From Dongia deserti (lineage in GTDB: Bacteria; Pseudomonadota; Alphaproteobacteria; Dongiales; Dongiaceae), in assembly GCF_003574735.1 (NCBI RefSeq), contig NZ_QORW01000016.1, positions 1-64,000 on the forward strand: 64,000 nucleotides of DNA, read 5' to 3'. Position numbers and translations under genes: made by a program. Below, piece by piece: positions 61,753 to 64,000 of the stretch. The notes beneath the pieces were generated by a model. The model was not told the DNA's origin. It searched no databases and saw only the letters and a program-made list of their open reading frames with translations. Each line of letters starts with the position of its first letter. Positions within the stretch are counted from its first letter, which is position 1.

Positions 61753-62307
61753 TTACGCCGCAGCCTCGCTGGTGCTGGCTTCCGGCAGTGATTCCACGGT
61801 GCCAGAGATGATACCACCGCGCTCGACTTCAAGCTGGCCGTATTTCACCTTGCCGAACACCCGGCCTGTCGCCCGCACCGTCAGGCGGCCATGCACGGTC
61901 AGGTCGCCATCGAACCGGCCGCTGATGTCGGCGGATTCGATGTCGGCCGAGCCCTTGAACTGGCCGGACGAGGCAATGTCGATCTGCCGGCAGTCGTTCA
62001 GCACCGCTTCGACGCGACCCTCGACCACCAGGAAATCGCAGGTGCGGATCTCGCCATTCAGGATGATCTCGCGACCGACGATCAGCTTCTTGTGGTCGGT
62101 CTCACCGGCGCGCGGTGCGGGAGGCTGCTCACGGCGCTGTGTGAACGCGCTGAGATCAGGTGGGCGGCGCGCAATCTCCGCGGGCCGCGAAACGCCTGGT
62201 GTCGGCGCGTCCTGCCGCAAATAGCTCTTGGCCTCAGCCGGCGCCGTAGGCGGGGTGTCCGCAGTGTTTGGCGTCGACATATCCTGATCCTTCTTCTTCC
62301 CGAACAT
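61753..62307 (-). CDS. Bactofilin
   Basis: 184 residues. Charged disordered N-terminus (MFGKKKDQDM), then the bactofilin beta-helix from about residue 70: LIVGREIILNGEIRTCDFLV, VEGRVEAVLNDCRQIDIASS, SADISGRFDGDLTVHGRLTV and GKVKYGQLEVERGGIISG, then a short tail. Polymerises into membrane-associated filaments for cell shape or localisation. No peptidase partner is adjacent. ATG 62307. Confidence 0.92.
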   Translation of the reverse strand: MFGKKKDQDMSTPNTADTPPTAPAEAKSYLRQDAPTPGVSRPAEIARRPPDLSAFTQRREQPPAPRAGETDHKKLIVGREIILNGEIRTCDFLVVEGRVEAVLNDCRQIDIASSGQFKGSADIESADISGRFDGDLTVHGRLTVRATGRVFGKVKYGQLEVERGGIISGTVESLPEASTSEAAA

Positions 62308-62417
62308 CTTAACCCTTTCCGTGACGTGCGGAGTGCGCCCCGTGCCCTCGGCGCGGCATACTCTCAGTGTTAGGCCCCATCAGCCCCGCCAACGACACAG
62401 ACCGAGAAATCGCCAGT

Positions 62418-63107
62418 TTATGCCAATGGCTTGACGGTCTGAGTCGTGCTTTTGTGGTTTAGCACATTCTGCGCGACGTGCACCATAAAAGCCGCCCCCA
62501 ATACCGGCGCCAACAGGTTGACGAACGGTATCGTGAGGCACACCGCTATCATGACACCAGCGATGGTAAACGTTCGGTTATGACGGCGGTGTAATTCGTG
62601 CGCGCTGGCACGATCCATGCGCCGGAACGCCACCATTTCGAAATACTCCCGGCCCAACAGCCAGCCATTCACGCCCCACGTGATCAGCACATAGATCGGA
62701 AAGACTAGGAGGAATGGCAGAGCCAGGATATTGGCGATGATGGCGATGGCAGCCAGCTTCAGTCCGTCGAATACGGCTTGCAGTATCGGCACCGGCTTGG
62801 CCGGCGGAAGGGCCGGATAGTGCTTGGCCTCCACCGCGTCGATCACCTCGTCGGCGAAGATCCCGGCGATGGCCGCAGCAATGCTGGGGAAGAGGAGCCA
62901 GGCAATTACGATGGCCCCGATCGCGCCGCCGAACTGCGCCAAGCCCTCCAGCCAGCCGCTCAAGCCTGCCAGCCAGCCGATCAGCAGGTAGACCAGCACC
63001 ACGAACAGGACAAAGCCCAGGATGGCGAGGCCGATAGTCTTGGCAATCACCCGCCGGATCGGCGGATCGTTCAGTTGACCGAGGGTTTTCGCAAGCGCGC
63101 TGAGCAC
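62418..63107 (-). CDS. EI24/CysZ-like membrane protein
   Basis: 229 residues from GTG 63107, chosen over TTG 63122 because AAAGGA lies 6 bases upstream of it. About six helices: IGLAILGFVLFVVLVYLLIG, GAIGAIVIAWLLFPSIAAAI, LPFLLVFPIYVLITWGVNGW and the DRASAHELHRRHNRTF loop before the last helix pair, all EI24 (PF07264) features. CysZ imports sulfate in E. coli; in alphaproteobacteria the role is unproven. Repeat D lies upstream. Confidence 0.85.
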   Translation of the reverse strand: MLSALAKTLGQLNDPPIRRVIAKTIGLAILGFVLFVVLVYLLIGWLAGLSGWLEGLAQFGGAIGAIVIAWLLFPSIAAAIAGIFADEVIDAVEAKHYPALPPAKPVPILQAVFDGLKLAAIAIIANILALPFLLVFPIYVLITWGVNGWLLGREYFEMVAFRRMDRASAHELHRRHNRTFTIAGVMIAVCLTIPFVNLLAPVLGAAFMVHVAQNVLNHKSTTQTVKPLA

Positions 63108-63185
63108 GACCGTTCCTTTCAATTCAATGATTTACCCCATATCGAGGGCCGCCGCGACACCCGCAAGGGATCAGTCATTAGTTAA

Positions 63186-63254
63186 CAGGAATTGGAATGT
63201 GCGTCATGCGGTCCGCCCTTCCGATTCCTGATTCCTGAAAACCGATACCTGACT
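63186..63254. repeat. Intergenic inverted repeat D
   Basis: CAGGAATTGGAA (63186-63197) pairs with TTCCGATTCCTG (63219-63230) with one wobble. Then ATTCCTG is repeated once more and ACCGATACCTGA (63241-63252) follows, a word shared with repeat A. It lies between the divergent CysZ-like and kinase genes. Confidence 0.5.
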
Positions 63255-63296
63255 ATACTCCGCCGACTTTTTTGGGGCGGGAAGAGATAGGGTTTC

Positions 63297-64000
63297 ATGT
63301 CTGAAGTCATCGATGTGGTCGGCATCGGCAACGCGATCGTCGACGTGCTGGCACATTGCGACGATGCGTTCATCAAGCGGCTGGGCCTGACCAAGGGCGC
63401 CATGACCCTGATCGATACCGCCCGGGCGGAGGAGCTCTATGCCGCCATGGGCCCGGCCATCGAGATTTCCGGCGGGTGTGCAGCCAATACCACCGTCGGC
63501 GTCGCCAGCCTGGGCGGCAAGGCCGCCTTCATCGGCAAGGTGGGCAACGACCAGCTGGGCGGCATTTTTCGCCATGATGTGCGCGCCGCCGGCGTCCACT
63601 ACGACATCGCGCCCGCGACCTCCACGACCCCGACCGCCCGCTCGATGATCCTGGTGACGCCGGATGCCGAGCGCACAATGAACACCTATCTCGGTGCCTG
63701 CCACGAGCTGACCCCCGCGGACATCGACCCGCACCTGATCCAGCGCGCCAAGGTCACCTACATGGAGGGCTATCTGTGGGACCCTCCGCTGGCCAAGGAG
63801 GCGTTCCTCAAGGCCGCGCGCATCGCCCACGAGGCTGGCCAGGAAGTCGCCCTCAGCCTGTCCGACTCCTTCTGCGTGAACCGCTACCTCAAGGAGTTCC
63901 AGGACCTCGTGAAGAACCACGTGGACATCCTGTTCGCCAACATCGGCGAGATCACCGCCCTCTGGGAGACCAACGATTGGCACGAGGCGGCGCGCATCAC
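63297..64000 (+). CDS. PfkB-family kinase, adenosine-kinase-like, 5' part only
   Basis: Open to the window end; 234 codons seen. N-terminus MSEVIDVVGIGNAIVDVLAH, then the first PfkB signature region GGCAANTTVGVASLGGKAAF with IGKVGNDQLGGIFRHDV, and MNTYLGACHELTPADIDP. The GIGNAIVD and NTYLGA patterns fit adenosine kinase or related sugar kinases. The second signature with the catalytic aspartate should lie beyond the window. GGGAAGAGATAGGG stands before ATG 63297. Confidence 0.85.
   Translation, partial: MSEVIDVVGIGNAIVDVLAHCDDAFIKRLGLTKGAMTLIDTARAEELYAAMGPAIEISGGCAANTTVGVASLGGKAAFIGKVGNDQLGGIFRHDVRAAGVHYDIAPATSTTPTARSMILVTPDAERTMNTYLGACHELTPADIDPHLIQRAKVTYMEGYLWDPPLAKEAFLKAARIAHEAGQEVALSLSDSFCVNRYLKEFQDLVKNHVDILFANIGEITALWETNDWHEAARI

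Overview
Organism: a GC-rich (roughly two-thirds G+C by eye) alphaproteobacterium, probably from the Rhodospirillales side. The signs are tandem DUF1127 proteins, EcfG-type promoter sequences, a BetI-controlled choline-binding protein, bactofilin, LigD plus LigC-type ligases and many small lipoproteins of alphaproteobacterial style. I saw no rRNA, tRNA, CRISPR array, IS element or prophage. The window is ordinary chromosome with several patches of recent local duplication. Layout: (0.1-5.2 kb) a proline-rich single-pass membrane protein, then three tandem paralogues of a small secreted two-cysteine protein, two of which lie in a visible tandem duplication; a fourth paralogue is at 11.7 kb and a larger relative of the membrane protein at 12.2-14.6 kb. 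(5.4-9.9 kb) An accessory locus: HPr-kinase-like protein, two glycosyltransferases, a PqqD-like protein with an unusual tail, and a convergent nucleotidyltransferase. This resembles lasso-peptide tailoring enzymes without a cyclase or leader peptidase. (9.9-29.1 kb) Acetolactate-synthase-like enzyme, cardiolipin synthase, ABC exporter, small lipoproteins, hemolysin III-like protein, LigD, a PLD-VTT fusion with a nuclease-family gene, topoisomerase IB and an inositol-phosphatase-like enzyme. (29.2-33.6 kb) Complete iron(III)-type ABC importer operon. (33.8-39.6 kb) HU protein, LigC-type ligase, pyruvate-oxidase-like enzyme, a 52-residue membrane protein, infC with a probable AUA start codon, and a DUF5680 protein. 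(39.6-49.9 kb) Proline dehydrogenase, LysE exporter, DinB, 2OG-Fe(II) oxygenase, two DUF1127 proteins, a GcvA-like LysR regulator, a secreted protein with its decayed paralogue beside it, an ion channel, a DUF421 pair, a GST and a Bax-inhibitor-like protein. (50.1-64 kb) trpS, DUF2333, a TauE/SafE-TIGR02186-UspA operon, GlsB, Met-rich multicopper oxidase, betI/choX with a perfect operator palindrome, an alpha/beta hydrolase whose 3' end is repeated beyond the neighbouring amidase, bactofilin, a CysZ/EI24 membrane protein, and a PfkB-family kinase running off the window. How the parts may work together: four intergenic GGAAC-N16/17-(C/T)GTT sequences stand in promoter orientation before LigC, topoisomerase IB, the 817-residue membrane protein and the DUF421 pair. 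With LigD, DUF4142, GlsB, UspA and small lipoproteins nearby, this suggests a general-stress and DNA-repair flavour to much of the window. The most open questions are the kinase/PqqD/nucleotidyltransferase locus, the two-cysteine secreted family, the paired membrane proteins with a shared N-terminal motif, and four related intergenic hairpins between 52 and 63 kb.
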